A DNA stretch of 44,380 bases, taken from NCBI RefSeq assembly GCF_029478665.1, contig NZ_JARPQB010000045.1:1-44380 (forward strand). Direction: 5' to 3'. This DNA is from Pseudomonas entomophila. GTDB taxonomy: Bacteria > Pseudomonadota > Gammaproteobacteria > Pseudomonadales > Pseudomonadaceae. The translations under genes and the position numbers were made by a program. The stretch's first letter is position 1. Every line of letters starts with the position of its first letter. A model generated the notes under the pieces. It saw only the letters and a list, made by a program, of their open reading frames with translations. It did not search any database and was not told the origin of the DNA. Positions 8,209-16,694 of this stretch are shown here, piece by piece.

Positions 8209-8397
8209 GGCAACTTCCCTGAAATACTCCGCAGGCTAGCCCGCCTTTATGACCTCTCGATGACGATGACTCGTGTTCACAAAATCTTGACAGAGATATG
8301 TAAGACTATCCCTAAGCCAGCAAGCCATTATACTGGCGCCTAATTCAGCAGCGCGCCAAAGGCCGTTGCCGCCGTGAAATCCGATGGAGAGACATCT

Positions 8398-9105
8398 ATG
8401 CGTAGGATCGGTGCCGGAGTGATCGAGCGAATCACCCAGGCCTGTGTCTGTGCCAGCCTGTTGCTGGCGCCTGTGGCGGCTACTCAGGCGGCCACAGAAG
8501 AAGACCCTTGGGAGGCGGTCAACCGACCGATCTTCAAGTTCAACGATGCACTGGACACCTATGCCCTCAAACCTCTGGCCAAGGGCTACCAGGCTGTGAC
8601 GCCTCAGTTCCTCGAGGATGGTATCCACAACATCTTCCGCAACCTGGGTGATGTCACCAACCTGGCCAACGACGTGCTTCAGCTCAAGCCGCATGCTGCC
8701 GGTGTCGACACCGCGCGCCTGATCGTCAACACCACCTTCGGCCTCGGCGGTTTCTTCGACGTCGGCACCAAGATGGGCCTGCAGCGCAATGACGAGGACT
8801 TCGGCCAGACCCTCGGCTACTGGGGCGTGCCCAGCGGCCCGTACGTGGTCATCCCGCTGCTTGGCCCCAGCACCGTACGTGACGGCCTGGCCAAGTACCC
8901 GGACACCTACACCGAACCCTACCGTTATATCGACCACGTGCCCACGCGCAACTCGATCTTCGCCCTGGACGTGATCGACACCCGTGCCAGCCTGCTGCAG
9001 GCTGAAAAGCTGATCCAGGGTGACAAGTACATCTTCCTGCGCAACGCCTACCTGCAGAACCGCGAGTTCAAGGTCAAGGACGGCGCTGTCGAAGACGACT
9101 TCTGA
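8398..9105 (+). CDS. mlaA: MlaA/VacJ family protein, phospholipid asymmetry
   Basis: Outer-membrane component of the Mla pathway, which removes misplaced phospholipids from the outer leaflet. Family core motifs are clear: EDPWEAVNRPIFKFNDALD near residue 34, NLGDVTNLANDVLQ, DVGTKMGL and EDFGQTLGYWGVPSGPYVVIPLLGPS. Start: ATG at 8398 has GGAGAG eight bases upstream; an ATG at 8374 would add eight residues. 235 residues. Oddly, there is no lipobox: the signal peptide ends APVAATQA-A, a signal peptidase I-type site, so this homologue may not be lipidated. A strong terminator follows at 9117. Confidence 0.92.
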   Translation: MRRIGAGVIERITQACVCASLLLAPVAATQAATEEDPWEAVNRPIFKFNDALDTYALKPLAKGYQAVTPQFLEDGIHNIFRNLGDVTNLANDVLQLKPHAAGVDTARLIVNTTFGLGGFFDVGTKMGLQRNDEDFGQTLGYWGVPSGPYVVIPLLGPSTVRDGLAKYPDTYTEPYRYIDHVPTRNSIFALDVIDTRASLLQAEKLIQGDKYIFLRNAYLQNREFKVKDGAVEDDF

Positions 9106-9116
9106 TTCGGCGAGTG

Positions 9117-9147
9117 AAAAAGGCGACCTTCGGGTCGCCTTTTTTTA
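9117..9147 (+). terminator. Rho-independent terminator of mlaA
   Basis: Perfect 8-bp stem AGGCGACC / GGTCGCCT with a TTCG tetraloop (9121-9140), preceded by AAAA and followed by six T residues. The A and T flanks make it potentially bidirectional, also serving the convergent PilZ gene. Confidence 0.92.
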
Positions 9148-9166
9148 TCCTGTAACACCGTCGGGC

Positions 9167-9466
9167 TCAGTGCATGGCCAGGATGCGCAGGCCGAGCTTC
9201 TGCTCGCCACCAGGCTGGTCGGCAATCCACACCACCTCGGTACTGGCGTGCAGGCCCTTGAGTGCAGGGAGTTCGGAATCGATGCGCACCTCGAGGCGAT
9301 CGCCAACCTGGAACCGGTGCGGTGCCTGCACCTGCATGCCACTGCTGGACAGGTCGAGGCAAACGGCGGCGATCACCTGGCCGGCATGCAGCAGGCTGAC
9401 CTCGGTGTCTATGCGCATGCGGATGAAATCGCGTTTTTCGCTGTAGTTCACGGGGGGCTGGGACAT
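9167..9466 (-). CDS. PilZ-domain protein
   Basis: 99-residue protein consisting of a single PilZ domain, the c-di-GMP receptor fold. The two ligand-binding motifs are visible: EKRDFIRMRI near residue 10 (RxxxR-type) and DLSSSGMQV near 38 ((D/N)xSxxG). The remainder forms the beta-barrel (VGDRLEVRIDSELPALKGLHASTEVVWI). It stands alone, convergent with mlaA. As a free-standing PilZ it probably acts as an adaptor that binds a partner when c-di-GMP rises; the partner cannot be inferred from the neighbours. Confidence 0.9.
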   Translation of the reverse strand: MSQPPVNYSEKRDFIRMRIDTEVSLLHAGQVIAAVCLDLSSSGMQVQAPHRFQVGDRLEVRIDSELPALKGLHASTEVVWIADQPGGEQKLGLRILAMH

Positions 9467-9736
9467 GGCTGCTTCCTTTCATCGGATCGCACGGGTCGGC
9501 TTTCTTATAACGCCAGGTGATTTGCCCTGTAAAGTGCAGGGAAGTCTACCTTCCCACGCTTGAAACGCCAGGCGGATGGGAGTACCGTCAGCGCCTTACA
9601 GGGCACCTCTACTATTTGCCGGACCAGTCTTCTTGTCCTACAACTCAAATAGAGAGTGGCTAGAGAGCATTCCAGTAGCGTCTGGCGGGGTATCCGCAGC
9701 CGCTACGCCAACCCAAATCTGGCGCCGTTCGCCCAC

Positions 9737-10921
9737 ATGCAGAAAACCAGTGCAACGCTGCTGATCATCGATGACGACGACGTGGTCCGTGCAAGCCTCG
9801 CCGCCTATCTGGAAGACAGCGGTTTCAGCGTCCTCCAGGCCGCCAACGGTCAGCAGGGCCTCCAGGTCTTCGAAGAACACCAGCCCGACCTCGTGATCTG
9901 CGATCTGCGCATGCCGCAGATGGGCGGCCTCGAACTGATCCGCCGGGTCAGCGAGCGCGCGCCGCAGTTGCCGGTGATCGTGGTGTCCGGCGCAGGTGTC
10001 ATGAGCGATGCGGTCGAAGCCTTGCGCCTGGGCGCCGCAGACTACCTGATCAAGCCCCTGGAAGACCTTGCGGTGCTTGAGCACTCGGTGCGTCGTGCCC
10101 TTGACCGTTCCCGGCTGGTGCTTGAGAACCAACGTTATCGCGACAAGCTCGAGGCAGCCAACCGCGAGCTCGAGGCTAGCCTGCACCTGCTGCAGGAAGA
10201 CCAGAACGCCGGGCGCCAGGTGCAGATGAACATGCTCCCGGAGAGCCCCTGGAAGGCCGGTGGATACGCATTCGAACACCAGATCATCCCGTCGTTGTAC
10301 CTGTCGGGTGATTTTGCCGATTACTTCCGCGTGGACGAGCGGCGCATTGCCTTCTACCTGGCGGACGTGTCCGGCCATGGTGCCTCCTCGGCGTTCGTCA
10401 CGGTACTGCTCAAGTTCATGACCACGCGCCTGCTGTTCGAAATCAAACGCAGCGGCAGAATGCGCGAGTTCAAGCCTTCGCAGGTGCTCAGCCACATCAA
10501 CCGCGGGCTGATCAACTGCAAGCTGGGCAAGCATGTGACCATGGTCGGCGGTGTCATCGATGAGGACACCGGCCTGCTCACCTACAGCGTGGGTGGCCAC
10601 TTGCCATTGCCTGTGCTGTACACCAACGGCCAGGCACGTTATCTGGAAGGCCGTGGCCTGCCGGTGGGGCTGTTCGATGAGGCCAGCTACCAGGACCAGG
10701 AGCTGGAGCTGCCGGCGCAGTTCAGCCTCACCCTGATGTCCGATGGCATTCTGGACCTTTTGCCGGGGGGCACACTCAAAGATAAGGAAGCGTCCTTGCC
10801 GGAGATCGTCAAGGAAGCAGGGGGCAGCCTGGAAGGGCTGCGCCAACGTTTCGAATTGGCTACGCTTGGGGAGATGCCGGATGATATCGCCCTATTGGTG
10901 TTGAGCAGGAACCTTGAATGA
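9737..10921 (+). CDS. rssB: Response regulator with PP2C-type phosphatase domain, RssB
   Basis: 394 residues. N-terminal receiver domain (about 1-120) with DDDD at 12-15, phospho-acceptor Asp56 in LVICDLRMPQMGG and Lys in DYLIKPLED. A helical linker (about 125-165, RYRDKLEAANRELEASL) leads to a SpoIIE/PP2M phosphatase domain (about 190-390) with GDFADYF and ADVSGHGASSAF metal-binding motifs and the late LMSDGILDL. Start at 9737 (MQKTSATLLI); the open frame to 9656 adds unrelated sequence. It overlaps rssC by 4 bases. By analogy to RssB/RssC of other pseudomonads it should dephosphorylate the STAS protein RssC, so coupling phosphorelay input to a partner-switch. Confidence 0.92.
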   Translation: MQKTSATLLIIDDDDVVRASLAAYLEDSGFSVLQAANGQQGLQVFEEHQPDLVICDLRMPQMGGLELIRRVSERAPQLPVIVVSGAGVMSDAVEALRLGAADYLIKPLEDLAVLEHSVRRALDRSRLVLENQRYRDKLEAANRELEASLHLLQEDQNAGRQVQMNMLPESPWKAGGYAFEHQIIPSLYLSGDFADYFRVDERRIAFYLADVSGHGASSAFVTVLLKFMTTRLLFEIKRSGRMREFKPSQVLSHINRGLINCKLGKHVTMVGGVIDEDTGLLTYSVGGHLPLPVLYTNGQARYLEGRGLPVGLFDEASYQDQELELPAQFSLTLMSDGILDLLPGGTLKDKEASLPEIVKEAGGSLEGLRQRFELATLGEMPDDIALLVLSRNLE

Positions 10922-11400
10922 GTACCGGTAGAATCCAGTTCGCCGAACAGAGCGGGACCTTCGTTCTGAAATTCGTCGGTGAAGTGCGCCTGACCCTGTG
11001 TTCGGCGCTGGATGCGACGATCGAGAAGATTTTCACCGCGCTGAACTTCTCGGCCATCGTCATCGACCTGACAGAGACCGAAAGCATCGACAGCACCACG
11101 CTGGGTCTGCTGGCCAAGCTGTCGATCCTGTCCCGGCAGAAAGTCGGCCTGCTGCCGACAGTCGTCACCACTAATCCGGATATTTCCCGGTTGCTGCAGT
11201 CCATGGGTTTCGACCAGGTGTTCAACATCGTCGATCGCCCGGTACCCTGCCCGGAGTGCCTGACCGACCTGCCATCGCAAGATCAAGACGAGAGCGTGGT
11301 GCGCTCCAAGGTGCTGGAGGCGCACAAGATCCTGATGGGGCTGAACGACTCCAACCGCGAAGCCTTCCATGACCTGGTGAGCGCGCTAGAGCGTTCCTGA
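10918..11400 (+). CDS. rssC: STAS-domain anti-sigma-factor antagonist RssC
   Basis: 160-residue partner of RssB. A STAS domain occupies about residues 1-105, with the conserved phosphorylation-site region AIVIDLTETESIDSTTLGLL (Ser near 60). The C-terminal 50 residues (from CPECLTDL, a CxxC-like pair) form a predicted helical tail. ATG overlaps the rssB stop as ATGA. Unphosphorylated STAS antagonists normally sequester an anti-sigma kinase. No such kinase is encoded in this window, so the third member of the switch must lie elsewhere. Confidence 0.9.
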   Translation: MSTGRIQFAEQSGTFVLKFVGEVRLTLCSALDATIEKIFTALNFSAIVIDLTETESIDSTTLGLLAKLSILSRQKVGLLPTVVTTNPDISRLLQSMGFDQVFNIVDRPVPCPECLTDLPSQDQDESVVRSKVLEAHKILMGLNDSNREAFHDLVSALERS

Positions 11401-11448
11401 CCTTTGCAATTTGCGGGTGTTACGCCGCTCTACAGGCTGATGAAAGCC

Positions 11449-11473
11449 CTGTAGGAGCGGGTTTACCCGCGAC
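11449..11473. repeat. Single REP unit
   Basis: CTGTAGGAGCGGGTTTACCC followed by GCGAC, one half of a REP pair, in the 93-base gap between the convergent rssC and the PhoD-like gene. Stem GCGGGT/ACCCGC. Confidence 0.65.
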
Positions 11474-11493
11474 CCGGAAAGCCAACACAAGCC

Positions 11494-13362
11494 CTAACCA
11501 CCAGCACCCATTCGCCGAGCAAACTCGGTTGTCTCTCGGCCGTCGGCGTTCAGCTGATACACCCGCTCCGGCCGCCCTTCGCCATCGAAGAACACCCAGC
11601 CCAACCCCGCACTGTTCCAGAGTCGCTCACCCGCCTTGCTATGGCTGGGCGTGCGCGGCACCACCTCCATCTGCCGACGCTGGGTGAACCAGTTGAGTGG
11701 TGAGCGTGGTGAGTACAACCAGCGGTTGAGCCGGTCCAGCACATCCAGCAGGCGCCTTGGAAACTCATTCTTGATCCCGCTGCTGGTCACCTGCCACAGG
11801 TGCGGGCTGCGCTGGCGATGGCGGATCAGCACCTCGTAGACGAACGAATAATGCACATCCCCGGAAAGGATCACGTAGTGCCCCGGCGTGCGCGAATGAC
11901 GGAAAATATTCAGGATCACCTGCGCCGCGCCCCGGTGAGCCATCCAGTTCTCGGCATCCACCAGCAGCGGATAGCCCAGTGCGCTGAACACCCGTTGCAC
12001 CGTTTCGATCAGTTTGACCCCGAAGATCGGCGCCGGTGACACGATGATCGCCGAAGGGTGGTCCAGCAGCGCCTGTTGCAGTTCGCACAGGGCTTCCCAG
12101 TCGAGCAGGCCGGAGGGCTTCTGCAGGCTGTTTTCGCTGCGCCAGCGCCGAGTGCGGGTATCCAGCACCAGCAGTGGCGGCTCGGTGGGCAATGCGTATT
12201 GCCAGCCCTGGAAGCGTAGCAGTTCGCCGATCAGTTCGTCCCGCGCCTCGGCCAACTGCCGACAACGGCCGACCAGCGCCGCGCAGGCATCCGGGTCGTT
12301 CCCCCAACCCTGGCACAGCAGGTAGCCCACCAGCGCATTGCCAATGATGCGCCGGGAGAACGGGTGGCCGTAGGCAGTCTGCTCCCACTGCGCCGACAGG
12401 TTCCAGTCGTCGGTGATGTCGTGGTCGTCGAAGATCATCAGGCAGGGCAGGTGGGCCATCGCCCGGGCCACCTGGCCGAGCCCTGCGCGGAAGGCTTCGA
12501 TCAGCGGCAGCTCATGGCGATAGCGGGCCTGATGCTTGTCGGTCAAACCGGGTGGAATCTCCATGCGCACCAGCGCCCACGGTATGGGCGACCAGACCAG
12601 CAGGTACATGGCCATGACTTCGGCAAAGGTCACCAGGTGGTTGTCGGCGTTGCTGGAAGAGAAGATCGGCTTGCGCTTGCCGCCGAAGAAGCGCTCACGC
12701 AGGCTTTCGTTGCTTTCCTGGGCCGGTAGCAGGTCGGCGCGGTGGTAGTAGCAGGCTGGGTGGCGGTAGAGCGCCGCGCCACTGTCTACCACGGCACCCT
12801 CCAAAGTTTCGTCGAACAGGCCGAGGCACTCGATCAACTCGTGGATGGCGCGCAGCATGGGGCCGGCAACGTCATCAGCGTAAACCTGGTCGCCGGTCAT
12901 CAGCAGCATGGCCGGGCGCTCTTCGGGTCGCGGGCCCGCCAAAAGCAGGCGGTCTGCGCAGAGCAGGCCGTCGGTGGCCGGGTGGTGGGGCTTGCGGCAG
13001 GAGCCGTGGAGCAGTTGGTCGAGGCGGTCGCGCAGCACGAAGCTGGGGCGGCTGGCGCCGGGGTAGAGCAGGTGCGGCGCCCAGTCGGCGATGCCTTGGC
13101 CGTTGTCCAGGCGCAGGTCGTATTCGAGGGCTGTATTGCTGGGCAGTGGGTTGTCGAAGTGGATGTCCAGCAGATGGATGAAGGCGTGCGCGCCGACTGG
13201 GATCACTTCAACGGTTATCTGGGCGTTGATGCCTGCATGTTCGAGGATGAACTCGGGGCGCAGCGGTTGCGAGCCGACTAGCCAGATGGCCAGGCGCTGG
13301 GGCTCCAGGCGGCGGAGTACAGGGCCGGCGAGGACGAGGGGGAGGGTGGCGCTGGGGGTCAT
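11494..13362 (-). CDS. PhoD-like metallophosphoesterase
   Basis: 622-residue protein of the alkaline phosphatase D / PhoD-like family, often multi-domain phosphodiesterases using Ca/Fe or other bimetal centres. Metal-site motifs are visible: LLMTGDQVYADDV near residue 150, MIFDDHDITDDWN near 305 and VILSGDVHYSFVYEV near 495. The first ~95 residues look like a small beta-rich N-terminal domain. No Tat or Sec signal peptide is evident at the start (MTPSATLPLVLAGPVLRR), which is unusual for secreted PhoD and suggests a cytoplasmic enzyme. Substrate unknown. Monocistronic, convergent with rssC, with a REP unit on each side. Confidence 0.85.
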   Translation of the reverse strand: MTPSATLPLVLAGPVLRRLEPQRLAIWLVGSQPLRPEFILEHAGINAQITVEVIPVGAHAFIHLLDIHFDNPLPSNTALEYDLRLDNGQGIADWAPHLLYPGASRPSFVLRDRLDQLLHGSCRKPHHPATDGLLCADRLLLAGPRPEERPAMLLMTGDQVYADDVAGPMLRAIHELIECLGLFDETLEGAVVDSGAALYRHPACYYHRADLLPAQESNESLRERFFGGKRKPIFSSSNADNHLVTFAEVMAMYLLVWSPIPWALVRMEIPPGLTDKHQARYRHELPLIEAFRAGLGQVARAMAHLPCLMIFDDHDITDDWNLSAQWEQTAYGHPFSRRIIGNALVGYLLCQGWGNDPDACAALVGRCRQLAEARDELIGELLRFQGWQYALPTEPPLLVLDTRTRRWRSENSLQKPSGLLDWEALCELQQALLDHPSAIIVSPAPIFGVKLIETVQRVFSALGYPLLVDAENWMAHRGAAQVILNIFRHSRTPGHYVILSGDVHYSFVYEVLIRHRQRSPHLWQVTSSGIKNEFPRRLLDVLDRLNRWLYSPRSPLNWFTQRRQMEVVPRTPSHSKAGERLWNSAGLGWVFFDGEGRPERVYQLNADGRETTEFARRMGAGG

Positions 13363-13402
13363 CTAAGGCTCGGCTCTATCGGGTGTGGCGAGTAACGCCA
13401 TC

Positions 13403-13425
13403 GTGGGAGCGGGCTTGCCCCGCGA
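13403..13425. repeat. Single REP-like unit
   Basis: GTGGGAGCGGGCTTGCCCCG followed by CGA, a variant with GTGGGAGC instead of GTAGGAGC, in the tal-PhoD gap. The stem GCGGGC/GCCCCGC has one bulge. Confidence 0.6.
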
Positions 13426-13450
13426 TAGCGTCATCGGCCGCCCCAACGAA

Positions 13451-13485
13451 AACGGGCGGCAAATGCTCTGCATTAACCGCCCGTT
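13451..13485 (-). terminator. Probable terminator of tal
   Basis: Perfect outer stem AACGGGCGG / CCGCCCGTT (13451-13459 and 13477-13485) with an inner ATGC/GCAT pairing. On the minus strand it is followed by TTCGTT. It begins 19 bases after the tal stop codon. Confidence 0.75.
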
Positions 13486-13503
13486 GATCAACCCAAATAT
13501 GTA

Positions 13504-14430
13504 TCAGGCTTTGTCAGTCATCAAGGCTTCGAGCTTCTCCTGGTCCCGAGCGAACTGGCGAATACCTTCGGCCAGTTTCTCGGTGGCCATGGCATCCTCG
13601 TTCATCGCCCAGCGGAACTGGCTTTCGTTCAGCTGCTGCTTCGCCTCGCCGGCATTGCCCGGCTTGAGGATGCGCGGCAGCTCGCCGTGGTCATCGGACA
13701 GTTGCAGCAGCAACTCCGGGCTGATGGTCAGGCGGTCGCAGCCGGCCAGTTGCTCGATCTGGCCGATGTTGCGGAAGCTCGCGCCCATGACCACGGTGTT
13801 GTAGCCATTGGTCTTGTAGTAGTCGTAGATGCGCGTGACCGACTGCACGCCGGGGTCTTCGGCACCGACGTAGTCCTTGCCGGTGCTTTTCTTGTACCAG
13901 TCGTAGATACGCCCTACGAACGGCGAGATCAGGAACACCCCGGCATCGGCGCAGGCCTGGGCCTGGGCGAAGGAGAACAGCAGGGTGAGGTTGGTCTGGA
14001 TGCCTTCCTTTTCCAGCTTCTCGGCGGCGCGGATACCTTCCCAGGTGGAAGCCAGCTTGATCAGCACGCGATCGCGTTTGATCCCGGCGGCTTCGTACAG
14101 CTCGATCAGCTGGCGGGCCTTCTTCAACAGCGCCGGCTCGTCGAACGACAGGCGCGCATCCACTTCGGTGGAAATCCGGCCTGGAATGACCTTGAGAATG
14201 CCCGCGCCCACCGAGACCGCGAACTTGTCGCAGGCCAGGTCGACATTGCCTTTGCTATCGGCCTTGACCTGCTTGAGCAGGTCGGCATAGCCCGGGATGG
14301 CGGCGGCCTTGAGCAGCAGCGACGGGTTGGTGGTGGCGTCGACCGGCTTGAGGCGGGTGATGGCGTCCAGGTCGCCGGTGTCGGCGACCACGGTGGTGAA
14401 CTGCTTGAGTTGTTCCAGCTTGGAGGTCAT
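13504..14430 (-). CDS. tal: Transaldolase
   Basis: Cytoplasmic enzyme of the non-oxidative pentose phosphate pathway, moving a dihydroxyacetone unit from sedoheptulose 7-phosphate to glyceraldehyde 3-phosphate. 308 residues, subclass 1 (TalB-like) length. The Schiff-base Lys is Lys125 in VLIKLASTWEG. Other family stretches: DATTNPSLLLKA near residue 31 and ISPFVGRIYDWYKKSTG near 175. Start at 14430 (MTSKLEQLKQF) has the classic TalB opening; the open frame to 14628 is spurious. Monocistronic with its own terminator. Confidence 0.96.
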   Translation of the reverse strand: MTSKLEQLKQFTTVVADTGDLDAITRLKPVDATTNPSLLLKAAAIPGYADLLKQVKADSKGNVDLACDKFAVSVGAGILKVIPGRISTEVDARLSFDEPALLKKARQLIELYEAAGIKRDRVLIKLASTWEGIRAAEKLEKEGIQTNLTLLFSFAQAQACADAGVFLISPFVGRIYDWYKKSTGKDYVGAEDPGVQSVTRIYDYYKTNGYNTVVMGASFRNIGQIEQLAGCDRLTISPELLLQLSDDHGELPRILKPGNAGEAKQQLNESQFRWAMNEDAMATEKLAEGIRQFARDQEKLEALMTDKA

Positions 14431-14630
14431 GGGCGTGCTCTGTCCTGTGCAATGACTCGACATTACCCGAGCCCCGGCGGCCCGGCAACGGGCCTGACAC
14501 GTGTGGGGCTGCGTGGAAGGTGAGGGTTCGAGTCGAATGCGCGGTGGAGGTTCCCGAGTACGCCGAGTAACCCGCACGATGGGCGCCAGGGGCAACTGGC
14601 CTGCCGGGTGCTCGGATTTTACGTGCACCC

Positions 14631-14748
14631 CTGTAGGAGCGGCCTTGTGCCGCGAAAGGACCGCAAGGCGGTCCCGGGATTTCTGCCTTGGCGCAACATC
14701 ATTGGGGCCGCTTTGCGGCCCTTTCGCGGCACAAGGCCGCTCCTACAG
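14631..14748. repeat. 29-bp perfect REP inverted repeat
   Basis: Arms 14631-14659 and 14720-14748 are exact reverse complements (begin CTGTAGGAGCGGCCTTGTGC). The 60-base loop contains further short palindromes (GACCGCAAGGCGGTC and GGGGCCGCTTTGCGGCCC). The right arm ends 4 bases before the dusA stop. The rest of the tal-dusA gap (14431-14630) holds no gene I can support; it should contain the tal promoter. Confidence 0.85.
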
Positions 14749-14751
14749 GCA

Positions 14752-15759
14752 TCAGCGTCCTTGCAGCAACTCCGCAGCCTGGTCCAGTACCGCCAACGGC
14801 TGGTCGGCCTTGTGGATGTCCGCCGACAACAGCTGACGGAAGCGCCGCGCCCCCGGGAAACCCTGGCCCAGGCCAAGGATATGCCGGGTAATGTGATGCA
14901 TCGCGCCGCCACTTTCCATGTGCGCGACGATATATGGGCGCAGCTTGGCCATCGCCTCGGCACGGCTGATCACAGGCTCGCTGCTGCCGAACAACTGCTG
15001 GTCGACCTCGGCCAGCAGGTAAGGGTTGTGATACGCCTCGCGCCCCAGCATCACGCCATCGAACGTCTCCAGGTGCGTGCGGCACTCCTCGAGGGTCTTG
15101 ATCCCGCCGTTGAGCACCAGCTCCAGGTCCGGGAAGTCCGCCTTCAACTGTGCCGCCACGTCGTAGCGCAGCGGTGGGATCTCGCGGTTCTCCTTGGGCG
15201 ACAGCCCTTCGAGAATGGCGATGCGTGCATGCACGGTGAAGCTGCGGCAGCCCGCGTCGCGCACCTGGCCGACGAAGTCGCACAGTTCGGCGTAGCTGTC
15301 GCGGCCGTTGATGCCGATGCGGTGCTTGACCGTTACCGGAATGCTCACGGCATCCTGCATCGCCTTGACGCAATCGGCCACCAGCGCCGGATGGCCCATC
15401 AGGCAGGCGCCGATCATGTTGTTCTGCACCCGGTCGCTGGGGCAGCCGACGTTGAGGTTGACCTCATCGTAGCCGGCCTCCTGTGCCAGGCGCGCGCAGG
15501 CCGCCAGGTCCGCCGGCACGCTGCCGCCCAGTTGCAGGGCCAGCGGGTGCTCGCTGTCGTCGTGGCGCAGGAAGCGGTGGGCGTCGTTGTGCAGCAGGGC
15601 GCCGGTGGTGACCATTTCGGTGTAGAGCAGGGCGTGCTTGGAGAGCAGGCGCAGGAAGAAGCGGCAGTGGCGGTCTGTCCAATCCATCATCGGCGCAACG
15701 CTGAAGCGGCGGGATGGCTCGGGGTGCAAGGCTGTGGATGAAGTGGCGTTAGGATGCAT
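14752..15759 (-). CDS. dusA: tRNA-dihydrouridine(20/20a) synthase DusA
   Basis: FMN- and NADPH-dependent enzyme that reduces uridine 20/20a in the tRNA D-loop. 335 residues. FMN-binding opening RRFSVAPMMDWTDRHCRFF near residue 17, catalytic Cys106 in NLNVGCPSDRVQN, and VTVKHRIGINGRDSY with the conserved Lys/His pair. The ending (FPGARRFRQLLS) is DusA-like. Start at 15759 (MHPNATSSTALHPEPSRR) gives the usual short leader; the frame remains open to 15963 but that extension lacks family sequence. Single gene, followed immediately by a REP pair. Confidence 0.95.
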   Translation of the reverse strand: MHPNATSSTALHPEPSRRFSVAPMMDWTDRHCRFFLRLLSKHALLYTEMVTTGALLHNDAHRFLRHDDSEHPLALQLGGSVPADLAACARLAQEAGYDEVNLNVGCPSDRVQNNMIGACLMGHPALVADCVKAMQDAVSIPVTVKHRIGINGRDSYAELCDFVGQVRDAGCRSFTVHARIAILEGLSPKENREIPPLRYDVAAQLKADFPDLELVLNGGIKTLEECRTHLETFDGVMLGREAYHNPYLLAEVDQQLFGSSEPVISRAEAMAKLRPYIVAHMESGGAMHHITRHILGLGQGFPGARRFRQLLSADIHKADQPLAVLDQAAELLQGR

Positions 15760-15962
15760 AAGTCTGGGGCACGAACTCAGCGAAGCCAGGCGCAGAGTCA
15801 CGCTGGCAGGCGATGGATAGGTTGATGGGCGCCAGTTTACCAAGCATGGTGGGATTCGTCCGGTCCGATCGGCGATTAAGGTGCCGGCCGGGGGTGAAGT
15901 GTTTTTGATCGTGTGTTGGCAGTCAGGTGCAGGGCGGTAGCCATGTACCGCATTCAAGACCA

Positions 15963-16170
15963 AGCGCCGCCCGCGCGGCGCATCGCGGATGAATCCGCTC
16001 CTACATTCGTTGCAACGTGCCTATGCCTGATAGGCTATGGATGTTCGCCTTGTTTGTACGACGCGATTTTTCGGCTGGCGCCAAGGCAGGCAACCATGAC
16101 CTGACAGATGCGGCACGTTGCAACCGGTGTAGGAGCGGATTCATCCGCGATGCGCCGCGCGGGCGGCGCT
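15963..16170. repeat. 43-bp perfect REP inverted repeat with nested inverted repeat
   Basis: Arms 15963-16005 and 16128-16170 are exact reverse complements over 43 bases; each combines a GGATGAATCC-centred stem and a CCGCCCGCGCGGCG stem. Just inside, GTTGCAACGTGC (from about 16009) pairs with GCACGTTGCAAC (about 16114), lengthening the stem discontinuously. The enclosed ~110 bases have no credible ORF. The rest of the 15760-16222 gap holds the dusA promoter region and no gene I can support. Confidence 0.85.
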
Positions 16171-16222
16171 CAATCTCCCAGGCGCTGCAACCCTTCCGTC
16201 AAACCCTCGAAAGAACAACCCC

Positions 16223-16492
16223 TTAATGCTTCATCCCCAACTCCGCATCATCCATCAGCGCCTTGGCGAGCGCGCTCAGGTAATACGACGCCCAGATCAG
16301 CTGAGGCTTGTCCTCCATGATCCCGGTGATGGTCAGGTCGCACACGTAGCCCATCAACTCCGAAGCCTGTTCCCGTGCGTGCTGGCAAGGGATGCCGGGT
16401 TCGATGCAGAACAGCGGGTCGGTGTGCTTTGCACCTTGGTAGAACTTGGTCTTGCCCACGGTGGTGTGGGGCGTGGTGTCGTCTGTGCTCAT
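16223..16492 (-). CDS. DUF3077-family small protein
   Basis: 89-residue soluble protein, matching my memory of DUF3077 proteins that occur in several copies per Pseudomonas genome. Visible sequence: FYQGAKHTDPLFCIEPGIPC near residue 17, with two cysteines, then a helix-rich second half (AREQASELMGYVCDLTI and QLIWASYYLSALAKALMDDA). The sequence does not reveal a function; no signal peptide or membrane segment. A REP pair lies upstream and the large REP structure downstream. Confidence 0.75.
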   Translation of the reverse strand: MSTDDTTPHTTVGKTKFYQGAKHTDPLFCIEPGIPCQHAREQASELMGYVCDLTITGIMEDKPQLIWASYYLSALAKALMDDAELGMKH

Positions 16493-16528
16493 GGCTCAAT
16501 CTCCCTGAAATCTTCGGTGCCTGGCCTG

Positions 16529-16606
16529 GCCTATTCGCCGGCAACGCGGGCTCCTACAGGCAAATCGCGCCCCAGGTAGGAGCCGGCCTTGCCGGCGAAC
16601 AGGGCC
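16529..16606. repeat. REP inverted pair
   Basis: Arms 16529-16557 and about 16576-16606 face each other (…CGCCGGC…GGCTCCTAC / GTAGGAGCCGGCC…GCCGGCG…). Slight mismatches in the left arm (AACGCGGG for AAGGCCGG). Upstream of the DUF3077 gene, just before the foreign segment starts. Confidence 0.75.
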
Positions 16607-16694
16607 CGCCCAGACAACTCACGACATAACGGCTTAATGCAACGTCCGAGGCTCCACCTGCGGCATCTCACCCGATTACCGGAACGTTGTTTAC

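Noticed and set aside
8287..8334. Promoter for mlaA (TTGACA at 8287, TATACT at 8329)
   Set aside because: The elements are too far apart (36 bases) to act as one promoter; neither has a convincing partner.
16017..16226. Small ORF containing CRSGFIRDAPRG
   Set aside because: This peptide is simply the translation of a REP unit and recurs wherever the unit occurs (for example 5520 and 21547).
16634..16672. Possible C-terminal remnant of a minus-strand gene (MPQVEPRTLH then stop) at the edge of the foreign segment
   Set aside because: Only about ten codons and no family I can name; could be chance.
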